Shown: positions 1-7,781, counted from the first letter of the stretch. The stretch: DNA of 64,000 nucleotides from Burkholderiales bacterium (GCA_019634975.1 JAHCAI010000002.1:310001-374000); one strand, 5' to 3'. Program-made: numbers and translations. Notes: a model not told the origin generated them from the letters alone.

Positions 1-2
1 AC

Positions 3-419
3 GAGGAACAGGCCCAGTTCGTGTTCCATGCCAACCGGCCGGGCTGGGCGCAGCAGGTGCGCAAGGGCGACATCCTGATCGGCGGCCGCAATTTCGGCAT
101 GGGTTCCAGCCGTGCTGCAGCACGCTCGCTGAAGAATCTCGGGCTTGCCTGCCTGGTTGCGGAGTCGCTGAACGGCCTGTTCCTGCGCAACTGCGTGAAC
201 TTCGCGTTTCCGGCGCTGGAGTGCCCGGGCGTGCACGCGGCTTTCAGCGAGGGCGAGGAGGCCGAGGTCGATTTCGAGGCCGCCCGTGTGCGCAACGTCA
301 GCCGCGGCAGCGAGCTGGCCGGCAGGCCGCTGCCGGGGCCGCTGATGGCGCTGGTGCGCGCGGGTGGCGTCTACCAGCTGCTCGAACGCGAAGGACTGAT
401 TGCGCCGAGAGTGGCCTGA
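3..419 (+). CDS. 3-isopropylmalate dehydratase / aconitase-family small subunit (LeuD-like), 5' partial
   Basis: This is the C-terminal part of the small (swivel-domain) subunit of an aconitase-family hydro-lyase. LeuD pairs with LeuC to interconvert 2- and 3-isopropylmalate in leucine synthesis; related pairs act on other hydroxy acids. The reading frame is open from the first bases of the window, so the start lies upstream. The diagnostic swivel-domain stretch GGRNFGMGSSR is visible near the start, followed by a typical ESLNGLFLRNCVN segment. About 139 codons remain of the usual 160-200. The large subunit is presumably upstream, outside the window. Since the following genes are catabolic, a non-leucine substrate is possible. 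Confidence 0.85.
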   Translation, partial: EEQAQFVFHANRPGWAQQVRKGDILIGGRNFGMGSSRAAARSLKNLGLACLVAESLNGLFLRNCVNFAFPALECPGVHAAFSEGEEAEVDFEAARVRNVSRGSELAGRPLPGPLMALVRAGGVYQLLEREGLIAPRVA

Positions 420-428
420 GCCGCCTCG

Positions 429-458
429 TTGACACCGAATCCGCGGCCTTTGTATAGT
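429..458 (+). promoter_or_regulatory. Putative sigma70 promoter before the glcG-like operon
   Basis: A perfect -35 hexamer TTGACA (429-434) is followed after 18 bases by TATAGT (453-458). It lies in the gap after the LeuD-like gene and about 75 bases before the GlcG-like start, correctly oriented to drive the next three genes. Inference from sequence only. Confidence 0.55.
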
Positions 459-535
459 CCTCTGCCCATTCCGCGGGCCGTCCACAGGGCGGTCCGTGTC
501 CACGCGGTTGCTGTCCACCCATCACGGAGAAACGC

Positions 536-964
536 ATGTCCAAGATCACGCTGCAGCAGGCAAACACCCTGATCGAAAAAGCCTTCGCCAAGGCGAAGGA
601 AATGAAAGTGAACCCCCTGGCGGTGGTGGTGCTCGATGCCTCGGGCCACATCGTCGCGGCGCAGCGCCAGGACAATGCCTCGATGTTCCGTTTCGACGTG
701 GCGCTGGGCAAGGCCTGGGGCGCGGTGGCGATGGGCATGTCCAGCCGCGCGCTCGCGGGACGCGCCAAGGACAATCCCAATTTCATGATCACGCTGGCAT
801 CCACGGCCCAGGGCAAGTTCCTGCCGCAGACCGGCGCAGTCGTGCTCAAGGATGCCGCCGGCAATATCGTCGGTTCCGCCGGCGCCAGCGGCGGCACCGG
901 TGACGAGGACGAGGCGGTCTGCGCCCATGGCGCCGAACAGGCGGGGCTCAAGGCGGTCATCTGA
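536..964 (+). CDS. GlcG/HbpS-family heme-degrading-like domain protein
   Basis: A 142-residue single-domain protein of the GlcG/HbpS (DUF336) family. The pattern PLAVVVLDASGH near residue 25 and the later AVVLKDAAGNIVGSAGASGG stretch are typical. Family members are small oligomeric proteins, some binding heme or cobalamin; GlcG is encoded with glycolate oxidase genes in E. coli, but its biochemical role is unclear. No signal peptide is visible, so it is probably cytoplasmic. It begins a tight run with the cupin (20-base gap) and the PLP enzyme that follow, suggesting co-transcription and a shared role in small hydroxy-acid metabolism. The exact function is unknown. Confidence 0.85.
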   Translation: MSKITLQQANTLIEKAFAKAKEMKVNPLAVVVLDASGHIVAAQRQDNASMFRFDVALGKAWGAVAMGMSSRALAGRAKDNPNFMITLASTAQGKFLPQTGAVVLKDAAGNIVGSAGASGGTGDEDEAVCAHGAEQAGLKAVI

Positions 965-984
965 ACCCAGCGGGGAGCCACATC

Positions 985-1437
985 ATGTCCGATGCAGAAA
1001 CCAAGACCAAGGGCGCCGTCAAGGGCGGCAACGGCAAATTCATTTTCCCGCTGACGGAAATGGGCAAGATCGAGGCCGGCACCGGTTATTCGACGGCGAT
1101 GGGCCCGGTGGTCGAGGGCGAGCGCATGCAATGCGCGCTGGTCACCAAGGAGAAAGGCACCGGCTCGCGTCCGCACCTGCATCCCAACGAGCAGTGGAAT
1201 TACATCGTCAAGGGGCGGATGCGGGTCAAGGTCGGCGACGGCCCGGAGCAGATCTGCGGTCCCGGCACGCTGCTCTATTTCCCGGCGAACATCGTGCATT
1301 ACACGATTGCGATGCCCGAGGAGGACGCGATGTTCTTCGCGGTCAAGGACATGTCCCACGGCATCATCGGCAAGGCTGCTGACGGCACCATGGCCGGCGG
1401 CTATTACGGGCCGGAGCACGGCAAGAAGGACGCCTGA
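985..1437 (+). CDS. Cupin-domain protein
   Basis: A 150-residue single-domain cupin. The first metal-binding cupin motif is seen as RPHLHPNEQWNYIVKGRM (about residues 65-82), with two His and a Glu as likely ligands, and the second as the segment PGTLLYFPANIVHY. Such proteins are small beta-barrels acting as metal-dependent enzymes or ligand sensors; the substrate cannot be predicted. A GGGGAG ribosome binding site precedes the ATG. The stop overlaps the start of the next gene (TGATG), showing translational coupling in an operon with the GlcG-like and aldolase-like genes. Confidence 0.85.
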   Translation: MSDAETKTKGAVKGGNGKFIFPLTEMGKIEAGTGYSTAMGPVVEGERMQCALVTKEKGTGSRPHLHPNEQWNYIVKGRMRVKVGDGPEQICGPGTLLYFPANIVHYTIAMPEEDAMFFAVKDMSHGIIGKAADGTMAGGYYGPEHGKKDA

Positions 1438-2555
1438 TGCCGAAAATCCCGCCCGCGCGGCCGGGCATGGATCTCGCGGACGTCGACACTCCCGCGCTGC
1501 TCCTCGACCTCGATGCCTTTGAGCGCAACCTGCAGCGGATGAGGGAGTCGCTCGCCGGCCGCAACATCATGCTGCGGCCGCATGCGAAAAGCCACAAGTG
1601 TCCGCAGATCGCGCTGCGCCAGATCGCGCTGGGCGCGGTCGGCGTCTGCTGCCAGAAGGTCAGCGAGGCGGAGGCCATGGTCGAAGGCGGCGTGCCGGAC
1701 GTGCTGATTGCCAACGAGGTCGTCGGCATGGCAAAGCTGCGGCGGCTCGCCGCGCTGGCGAAACAGGCCAAGGTCACCGTCTGCGCCGACGACGCCGGCA
1801 ATGTGAAGGACATCGATGCCGCCGCGCACGAATTCGGCGTCGTCATCGATGTGCTGGTCGAGGTCAATGTTGGTGCCAACCGCTGCGGCGTCGAGCCCGG
1901 CGAGCCGGCGCTGAAGATTGCCCAGGCCGTTGCCGCCTGCAGGAACCTGCGCTACGCCGGGCTGCAGGCCTACCAGGGGGCGGCCCAGCATTTTCGGAGT
2001 GTCGGGGAGCGCCGCACCGCGATCGCTGCGGCGGTCGATGCGGTGAAAACAACACTGGCGCTCACGGCAAAGGCTGGCCTGCCGCGGGGCAAGGTCACGG
2101 GTGCCGGCACCGGCACCTACCTGTTCGAGGCGGCGAGCACGGTCTACGACGAGTTGCAGGCCGGCTCCTATATTTTCATGGATGCCGACTACGCCAGGAA
2201 CGACTGGACCGAAAGCGGCATTCCGCGTTTCGAACACAGCCTGTTCGTCTATGCGACGGTGATGAGCCGCACGCGCGAAGACATCGCCATTGTCGATGCC
2301 GGGCTGAAGGCTTCCAGCGTCGATTCCGGCATGCCGCGGGTCGCCGATTTTCCGCAGGCGGAATTCCTGAAGGCCTCCGACGAGCATGGCGTGATCCGGA
2401 TGAACGGTTCATCGGGTTTCAATCTGGGCGACAAGATCAAACTGATCCCCGGGCATTGCGACCCGACCGTGAATCTGTATGACCACTATGTCTGCGTGCG
2501 CGGTGGCAAGGTCGAAGCCCTGTGGCCGATCACCGCGCGCGGGGCGGTCTGGTAG
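1437..2555 (+). CDS. D-threonine aldolase / 3-hydroxy-D-aspartate aldolase-like PLP enzyme (DSD1 family)
   Basis: A 372-residue fold-type III PLP enzyme with an alanine-racemase-like N-terminal barrel and a metal-binding C-terminal domain. The PLP lysine is K51 in RPHAKSHK. The C-terminal H340-C341-D342 matches the His-x-Asp metal site of D-threonine aldolases and D-serine dehydratases of this family. Likely reactions are retro-aldol cleavage of D-threonine or 3-hydroxyaspartate to glycine plus an aldehyde (acetaldehyde or glyoxylate), or dehydration of a D-hydroxyamino acid. The start overlaps the cupin stop by one base. The GlcG-like neighbour makes a glyoxylate link attractive, but this is inference. 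Confidence 0.8.
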   Translation: MPKIPPARPGMDLADVDTPALLLDLDAFERNLQRMRESLAGRNIMLRPHAKSHKCPQIALRQIALGAVGVCCQKVSEAEAMVEGGVPDVLIANEVVGMAKLRRLAALAKQAKVTVCADDAGNVKDIDAAAHEFGVVIDVLVEVNVGANRCGVEPGEPALKIAQAVAACRNLRYAGLQAYQGAAQHFRSVGERRTAIAAAVDAVKTTLALTAKAGLPRGKVTGAGTGTYLFEAASTVYDELQAGSYIFMDADYARNDWTESGIPRFEHSLFVYATVMSRTREDIAIVDAGLKASSVDSGMPRVADFPQAEFLKASDEHGVIRMNGSSGFNLGDKIKLIPGHCDPTVNLYDHYVCVRGGKVEALWPITARGAVW

Positions 2556-2580
2556 GGCCGAAAAAAGCTTTAAAACCTTT

Positions 2581-2681
2581 AGCCACAGAGGGCACAGAGA
2601 ACACAGGGAACTTCAAAACCAGATCCCCCGGTTAAGGTTTTGACTTGGTTTTTCTCTGTGCTCTCTGTGACCTCTGTGGCT
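2581..2681. repeat. Imperfect inverted repeat of the CCACAGAGG/CACAGAG type
   Basis: Two 30-base arms (2581-2610 and 2652-2681) pair with 27 matches around a 41-base loop. Each arm is made of short CACAGAG-like units. The repeat lies between the aldolase-like gene and the dehydrogenase. I recall similar intergenic repeats in many unrelated bacterial genomes. It could form a hairpin in RNA but has no T-run of a terminator. Confidence 0.8.
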
Positions 2682-2710
2682 GCTTTTGATTTTGACCTTG
2701 GGGTTTGTGC

Positions 2711-3610
2711 ATGAATACCATCAAAAAAATCGGTTTCATCGGTGTCGGCAACATGGGCAATCCGATGGCGGCGAACCTGCTGAAAGCGGGTTTAGATGTC
2801 ACGGTGTTCGATGCGCGCCCGGAAACGGCGGCCGCTTTCGTCGCCCAGCACGGCGGCAAGGCGGCGCAATCGCTGGCCGAACTGGCGGCCGGCAAGGATG
2901 CCGTATTCACGATGCTGCCCGATGACAAGGTCGTGCGCAAAGTGATGCTGGATGCGGGCGGCGCAGCCGCGGCGATGCCCAAGGGCGCGGTGCTGGTCGA
3001 CATGGGCACCTGTGACCCGACCGGCACCCGGGCGACCGCGGAGGCTCTGCAGAAGCTCGGCCTGCGCATGGTTGATGCTCCGGTGATGGGCGGCGTGGTG
3101 TTCGCCAAGGACGCGACGCTGGACATCATGGCCGGCGGCAGCGCGGAACTGGTGGCGGAAGTCACGCCGGCGCTGAAGGCAATGGGCCGCAGCATCGTGC
3201 ACTGCGGCGGGATCGGCGCGGGGCATGCGATGAAGGCCCTGGCCAACTACATCAACGCCTGCGCGCTGATCAACGCCATCGAGGCGCTGACCATCGGCAA
3301 GAAGTTCGGCCTCGATCCGAAAATGATGTCGGAAGCGCTGATCCCGATGTGTGCCGGCCGCAACCATCCGATCGAGAAGAAGGTGATTCCGCAGATCCTC
3401 AGCCACAAGTACGCCACCGGCATGGCGCTCAGTTTCATCGCCAAGGACGTGAAGATCGCCGTCGACATGGCGCATGCCCTCGACGCGGCGGTGCCGCTGG
3501 GCGAGAAAGTCTCCGCGTTGTGGAGCGATGCGGTGTCGAGAGTCGGCGCGACCGTCGACCAGACCGAGATCGTCCGCTACTGGGAAGAGGCGACCGGCGT
3601 CAGACTCTGA
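2711..3610 (+). CDS. Beta-hydroxyacid dehydrogenase (3-hydroxyisobutyrate / tartronate semialdehyde reductase family)
   Basis: A 299-residue NAD(P)-dependent dehydrogenase. The N-terminal Rossmann motif GVGNMG is at residues 11-16, followed by an acidic D at the end of beta-2 (VFDARPE), which favours NAD. The catalytic lysine is K175 with N179 in GHAMKALAN. The family includes 3-hydroxyisobutyrate dehydrogenase, tartronate semialdehyde reductase (GarR/GlxR) and succinic semialdehyde reductase; the substrate is not decided by sequence. The ATG at 2711 is chosen over an in-frame TTG six bases upstream. Its 3' end overlaps the convergent membrane protein gene by 34 bases. Confidence 0.88.
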   Translation: MNTIKKIGFIGVGNMGNPMAANLLKAGLDVTVFDARPETAAAFVAQHGGKAAQSLAELAAGKDAVFTMLPDDKVVRKVMLDAGGAAAAMPKGAVLVDMGTCDPTGTRATAEALQKLGLRMVDAPVMGGVVFAKDATLDIMAGGSAELVAEVTPALKAMGRSIVHCGGIGAGHAMKALANYINACALINAIEALTIGKKFGLDPKMMSEALIPMCAGRNHPIEKKVIPQILSHKYATGMALSFIAKDVKIAVDMAHALDAAVPLGEKVSALWSDAVSRVGATVDQTEIVRYWEEATGVRL

Positions 3611-4353
3611 CGCGTCTGCAGCATCCGCAGCACGCAGAACACCGCCAGCGCGGCGAGCAGGTGTTTCGCCGAATGGCCGCTGATCGCGGTGGCGGTCGCG
3701 GCGTAGATCTCGTGGTCCAGCCATTCGGCGATCTTGGCCAGCACATAAAGCCCCACGCCGTAGAGCAGGTAGTGGCGCCGGTCGTAACGGCCGGCAAATG
3801 CGGCCACCAGGTAGGGAATGGCCAGCAGCGGCGCGCCCTGCACCCAGATGTAGATGCGCAGGTCGCCGCTCCATTGCCACCAGAATACGCTGGATGCGCC
3901 GACCGCCAGCGCCCCGGCAAGCAGCCTCAGCTCCAGCCGCGGGCCGAGGTGCTCGCTGACCAGTGCGGCGAACAATGCCATGAAGCCGACGGTCATCGGC
4001 AGCCGGTCCCACACCAGCGTGTCGTCGCCCGGGGCGCGGTGGTACCAGGACGAACCGAAAAACACCAGCGCGACGCCGGTGAAAAACACCAGCCAGGCGC
4101 GCCACGCACCCTCGCGCCTGCGCCAGCAGTGGCGCACGCCGGCAATGCCGACCAGCAGGAACAGCCCGTTGGAGGCGATATTGCCGAAATTGGGAATGCC
4201 CAGGCAGCTGCGGCCGTCGGCGAAGAGGTGGTAACCACGGTCCTGCGGAATCGGTTCACCGTGGCCGAACAGCAGCCAGGCCAGCGGGCCCAGCACGAGT
4301 ATCAGCAGTCCTGCCGTGCGTGCGGGATGTGGCGGGGCGGCATCCGGATTCAT
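3577..4353 (-). CDS. CREST-superfamily (alkaline ceramidase-like) membrane protein
   Basis: A 258-residue protein with about seven hydrophobic segments. It carries what looks like the CREST-superfamily catalytic set: Ser101/Ser102 and His105 in GSSWYHRAP, Asp116 in the next segment, and His227 and His231 in SGHSAKHL. In alkaline ceramidases and PAQR receptors, these residues bind zinc and hydrolyse an amide bond. Bacterial members are mostly uncharacterised; a membrane lipid amidase role is an inference. It is alone on the minus strand between plus-strand genes, and its 3' end overlaps the dehydrogenase gene by 34 bases. Confidence 0.75.
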   Translation of the reverse strand: MNPDAAPPHPARTAGLLILVLGPLAWLLFGHGEPIPQDRGYHLFADGRSCLGIPNFGNIASNGLFLLVGIAGVRHCWRRREGAWRAWLVFFTGVALVFFGSSWYHRAPGDDTLVWDRLPMTVGFMALFAALVSEHLGPRLELRLLAGALAVGASSVFWWQWSGDLRIYIWVQGAPLLAIPYLVAAFAGRYDRRHYLLYGVGLYVLAKIAEWLDHEIYAATATAISGHSAKHLLAALAVFCVLRMLQTRQSLTPVASSQ

Positions 4354-4448
4354 GGCGGCATCCTACACCGCCGCCAGGGACGCAATTGACGCGCTGTCGT
4401 GTTTAGCGATTACACTGCCGCTTTCGATCCTTGGAGGAGGCAGAGAAA

Positions 4449-5342
4449 ATGGCAGCGCAAAAAACAAAAGTCGTGCTCGGCACCGCAACCCCCGGCGGCG
4501 GTTTCCCCGCCTACGGCTGGCCTTATGCGGAGGTGCTCAATGCCACCGACCCGACGCTCGACATCGAGCCGATCAACACCAAGGGCAGCGGCGAAAACGT
4601 CGGCCGCATTGATGAGGGCTCGCTCGACATCGCGCTCGCCACCGGCGAAGTGACCTACGAGGCGGTCAACGGCATCGGTCGCGCGCCGTGCAGGAACATC
4701 CGCATCATCAACGCCACCTACTCGCAGGCGGGCATGTTCATGGTGCGTGCCGACAGTCCTTACCAGACCATCAGCGACCTCGTCGGCAAGACCGTGGTCT
4801 GGGGCGCATCCAGTTCCGGCTTTGTTGTGCTGGCACGCTATGTGTTCGACGGCCTCGGCCTTGACATCAAGAAGGATTTCGACGCGCGGCTGCTGGAGAA
4901 GGCCGGCGACGGCCCGCCCCTGGTCAATTCGGGTGAGGCGGCAGCGATGTGGGGCGGCGGCGTCGGCTGGCCACCGTTCATGAACATCGCCAAGAATCCC
5001 AAGGGCATGCGTTTCATCTCGCCCTCCGCCGAGGAGATCAGGCGCATCCAGGCCAAGCACGTGTTCCTGAAGCAGACCACGATGCCCGCCGGCAGCTATC
5101 CGGGGCAGACCGGTCCGGTGAACTCGGTCGGTTCATGGCCCTTCGTGCTGGCGCGGGCCTCGCTGCCCGACGACGTCGCCTACCGTCTGGCGAAGGCGCT
5201 GCACACCGGCCATGCCGCGCTGTCAGCGAAACTCGACCAGGCGCAGGAGTCGACGCTGCAGAACACCCTGGCCGCAGCGCCGACCCGGGACATGATTCAT
5301 CCCGGGGTGCTGCAGTACATAAAAAAGATTGGGTTAATCTGA
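4449..5342 (+). CDS. TAXI-family TRAP-type solute-binding protein lacking a signal peptide
   Basis: A 297-residue protein of the TAXI family (TRAP transporter-associated immunogenic protein). It has the early GTATPGGGFPAYG segment, the central TISDLVGKTVVWGASSSG segment, and a C-terminal region typical of these receptors, which normally capture carboxylates or amino acids in the periplasm. A GGAGGAGG ribosome binding site precedes ATG 4449. The predicted protein begins directly with the mature domain, with no hydrophobic signal sequence, and no TRAP membrane subunit lies nearby. It may be exported some other way, act in the cytoplasm, or be a relic. Confidence 0.8.
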   Translation: MAAQKTKVVLGTATPGGGFPAYGWPYAEVLNATDPTLDIEPINTKGSGENVGRIDEGSLDIALATGEVTYEAVNGIGRAPCRNIRIINATYSQAGMFMVRADSPYQTISDLVGKTVVWGASSSGFVVLARYVFDGLGLDIKKDFDARLLEKAGDGPPLVNSGEAAAMWGGGVGWPPFMNIAKNPKGMRFISPSAEEIRRIQAKHVFLKQTTMPAGSYPGQTGPVNSVGSWPFVLARASLPDDVAYRLAKALHTGHAALSAKLDQAQESTLQNTLAAAPTRDMIHPGVLQYIKKIGLI

Positions 5343-5490
5343 GTCATTTAAATGAGATAGATCAGGCGGGAGGGGGGTTAATAACATATTGTTTTTATTG
5401 GCTAAATTTATAAGACTTACCATTTTATACAATAATTAGATAGTTTATTGTTTTTATATAAACTCTCTAATTAAGGTATATACTCTGGCC
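5343..5490. other. AT-rich intergenic junction
   Basis: A 148-base spacer far richer in A and T than its surroundings, with two TTGTTTTTAT stretches and no ORF. It marks the left edge of a compositionally different island holding the AAA ATPase. I see no clear target-site duplication or tRNA fragment. Confidence 0.6.
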
Positions 5491-6684
5491 ATGGACCCTA
5501 TATCGAATCCTTTTGCACCAGGTGCCGGAACCCCGCCTCCCGAATTGGCTGGACGGGATGAGTTGCGTGAAACCGTGCGAATCGCCATTGAGCGAACCCG
5601 CCGGGGCTTGCCGACCAAAAGCGTGTTGATGGTCGGTTTGCGCGGCGTCGGGAAAACCGTATTGCTCGATCGTATGCGTGACGATGCCGAAGCCAACGGC
5701 ATTCAAACCTTGCGTGTCGAAGCTCCAGAGAACAGATCATTGCCAGCCATGCTGGCGCCGCAATTGCGGCAAGCCTTGTTGCGCCTGTCACGCAACGAGC
5801 AGGCCAAGGAGTTGGCCACCAGAGCGTTACGTGCACTGGCGGGCTTTGCCAAAGCGCTGAAGGTGAAATACGCAGACATTGAGGTCGGCTTTGACGTCGA
5901 TCCGGAACCCGGATTGGCCGATAACGGCGATCTCGAGCATGACCTGCAAGCGCTTATCGAAGTGGTTGGTGCTGCCGCGCAGCAGGCGGGAACTGCACTG
6001 GCCTTGTTCGTCGATGAGCTGCAATACGTGGAAGAGGAAGAACTCGCGGCGTTGATCACCGCGCTACATCGCGCTGCCCAGCGGCAGTTACCCGTGGTGC
6101 TGATTGGCGCTGGCTTGCCTCAGTTGCGCGGTCGCATGGGTAGCGCTAAATCCTATGCGGAGAGGTTGTTCGATTTTCCGCTGATTGATCGACTTGATTC
6201 AGATGCTGCCCGACAGGCGTTGACCAAGCCGGTGGAGGCACTTGGTGTTGCAGTGAATCCCGATGCGCTTGATCTTGTGGTCGCTGAAACCCGCGGCTAC
6301 CCCTATTTTGTTCAGGAATGGGGTAAGCATGCCTGGGAAGCTGCAACCGTCTCTCCAATCACCAAAGAGGATGTAAAGGTTGCGTCGAAGGCGGCAGTTG
6401 CTGCGTTGGACGAGAGCTTTTTCAGGGTGCGTTTTGATCGACTGACTCCCGCCGAGAAAAAATACTTGCGCGCCATGGCTGATCTGGGACCGGGGCCCCA
6501 TCGTTCAGGGGATATTGCTGACAAGTTGGGTCGGAGCGTAACCTCATTGGGACCCACCCGTGCACAGCTGATCTCCAAAGGCATGATCTGGAGTCCGAAT
6601 CACGGCGATACGGCATTTACCGTGCCGCTGTTCGATGAGTTTATGCATCGCATCATGCCCGGTAATGAATGGATGCAAGCTTAA
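5491..6684 (+). CDS. AAA-type ATPase with C-terminal winged-helix domain
   Basis: A 397-residue P-loop ATPase of the archaeal-ATPase/STAND-like type. After an N-terminal NPF..GAGTPPPELAGRDEL segment comes Walker A (GLRGVGKT, residues 49-56), Walker B with a following glutamate (ALFVDELQ, about 171-178), and a C-terminal helical and winged-helix region (about 315-390) beginning LTPAEKKYLRAM. Such proteins couple nucleotide binding to a DNA- or protein-binding tail, often in mobile, toxin or defence loci, but the function here is unknown. Base composition is clearly lower in GC than the flanks, suggesting transfer. Its 3' end overlaps a small downstream ORF by 16 bases. Confidence 0.8.
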   Translation: MDPISNPFAPGAGTPPPELAGRDELRETVRIAIERTRRGLPTKSVLMVGLRGVGKTVLLDRMRDDAEANGIQTLRVEAPENRSLPAMLAPQLRQALLRLSRNEQAKELATRALRALAGFAKALKVKYADIEVGFDVDPEPGLADNGDLEHDLQALIEVVGAAAQQAGTALALFVDELQYVEEEELAALITALHRAAQRQLPVVLIGAGLPQLRGRMGSAKSYAERLFDFPLIDRLDSDAARQALTKPVEALGVAVNPDALDLVVAETRGYPYFVQEWGKHAWEAATVSPITKEDVKVASKAAVAALDESFFRVRFDRLTPAEKKYLRAMADLGPGPHRSGDIADKLGRSVTSLGPTRAQLISKGMIWSPNHGDTAFTVPLFDEFMHRIMPGNEWMQA

Positions 6685-6803
6685 TCGATTTGCATTTGCT
6701 CGACGGGCATAACCGCAACGAAGCTTATGTATTGCCGAACTGGCTGCTGGAATTTATTTGTCCGAGCAAGGCGTGGATCTCAGACGACAGATTGACTGCG
6801 TGA
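6669..6803 (+). CDS. Possible small or truncated gene overlapping the AAA ATPase
   Basis: An ATG overlapping the ATPase stop by 16 bases opens a 44-codon frame. The product starts MDASLIDLHLL and contains LPNWLLEFICPSKAW, a composition that looks protein-like. The overlap is of the kind seen in translationally coupled pairs. It ends at a TGA 42 bases before the stop of the opposite-strand amidohydrolase. It may be a small partner protein or the first part of a larger effector cut off when the island was trimmed. I do not recognise a family. Confidence 0.35.
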   Translation: MDASLIDLHLLDGHNRNEAYVLPNWLLEFICPSKAWISDDRLTA

Positions 6804-6845
6804 CTAGTAACCCTTGTTGGTGCACTCACACACCAGCAATTGCAG

Positions 6846-7745
6846 TCAGAAGCCGTACAGCCGCGCCGGATTCGCCACCAGCACCTGCTCGCGCTGTTTC
6901 TCGTCGGGCACCCAGTCGAGCAGCAGGTCGGTCAGGTCGCCGTCATTGGGCATCGGTCCCTTGTGCATCACATGCGGCCAGTCCGTGCCCCAGATCACCT
7001 GAGCCGGGTTCGCTTTCAGCAGTGCATGCGCGTAAGGGATGGTGTCGGCATGCGGCAGCGGCTGCGCCGAGATGCGGTAGGGTCCGGTGAGTTTCACCCA
7101 GGCCTTGCCCGCCTGCATCAGCCGCAGCAGTGCCTGGAAACCGGCGTCGCCGGTGCCGGGATTGCCCTTCATGTAGCCCAGGTGGCCGAGCACGATGGGC
7201 ACCGGGAAATCGGCGAAGCTCTGGTCGAGGTCCGGGAATTCGTTGGCGTGCATCAGGAACTCCATGTGCCAGCCCATGGGCTTGATGCGAGCGGCCAGCG
7301 GGCGCAGCACGTCTAGCGGCAGCGTGCCCGGCTTGCGGTCCTTGACGTCGACGATGTTCACCCGCACGCCGCGCACGCCGGCGGCATCCATTTTTTTCAG
7401 TTCGGCATCACTGATCGCCGGGTCAACCACCACAACGCCGCGCAGGCGCTGCGGATCGGCCTTCATCGCATCGAGCATCGCGGTGTTGTCGCTGCCGTAG
7501 ACGCTGGGCTGGATCAGCACCGCACGCTCAACACCGAGGGTGTCGAGCAGGTGGCGGTACTGCGAAGGCAGGCAGTCGGGCGGCGTGTAGACCCGTGCAG
7601 CCGAGTAGTCGTAACTCGCCGCCGGTCCCATCACATGCGCGTGGGTGTCGCAGGCCTGCGCCGGCATCCGGAACTTAGGCGGACGGGGATTGAAGTCCGG
7701 CGCCGCACAGAGCGGCGCGGCGGCGGTCGGCGTATTCACGGACAT
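6846..7745 (-). CDS. Amidohydrolase-2 family metal hydrolase (2-pyrone-4,6-dicarboxylate lactonase-like)
   Basis: A 299-residue TIM-barrel hydrolase of the amidohydrolase-2 family. The metal site HxH is H35/H37 in CDTHAHVMGP, and the late catalytic aspartate is in GTDWPH. Relatives include LigI, which opens 2-pyrone-4,6-dicarboxylate, and decarboxylases such as those for aminocarboxymuconate; the sequence resembles the LigI-like lactonases more. It lies 36 bases downstream of the DHDPS-family aldolase gene on the same strand, so the two are likely co-transcribed for breakdown of a carboxylated ring product or lactone. The ATG at 7745 sits directly beside an AT-rich repeat. Confidence 0.8.
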   Translation of the reverse strand: MSVNTPTAAAPLCAAPDFNPRPPKFRMPAQACDTHAHVMGPAASYDYSAARVYTPPDCLPSQYRHLLDTLGVERAVLIQPSVYGSDNTAMLDAMKADPQRLRGVVVVDPAISDAELKKMDAAGVRGVRVNIVDVKDRKPGTLPLDVLRPLAARIKPMGWHMEFLMHANEFPDLDQSFADFPVPIVLGHLGYMKGNPGTGDAGFQALLRLMQAGKAWVKLTGPYRISAQPLPHADTIPYAHALLKANPAQVIWGTDWPHVMHKGPMPNDGDLTDLLLDWVPDEKQREQVLVANPARLYGF

Positions 7746-7780
7746 TTATATAAGTATTTGATTATATTGATATTTTTATA
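7744..7780 (+). repeat. AT-rich AAGTATTTG element, copy 1
   Basis: An AT-only stretch containing AAGTATTTG (7752-7760) followed by TTATATTGATATTTTTATA. It fills the entire gap between two minus-strand genes. It closely matches the copy at 24324-24358 and shares its core with three other intergenic copies in this window. Confidence 0.7.
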
Positions 7781-7781
7781 C

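Noticed and set aside
5343-6845. Integrase-type island with attachment sites.
   Set aside because: The composition change is clear, but no integrase, tRNA target or matching direct repeats at the edges could be found.
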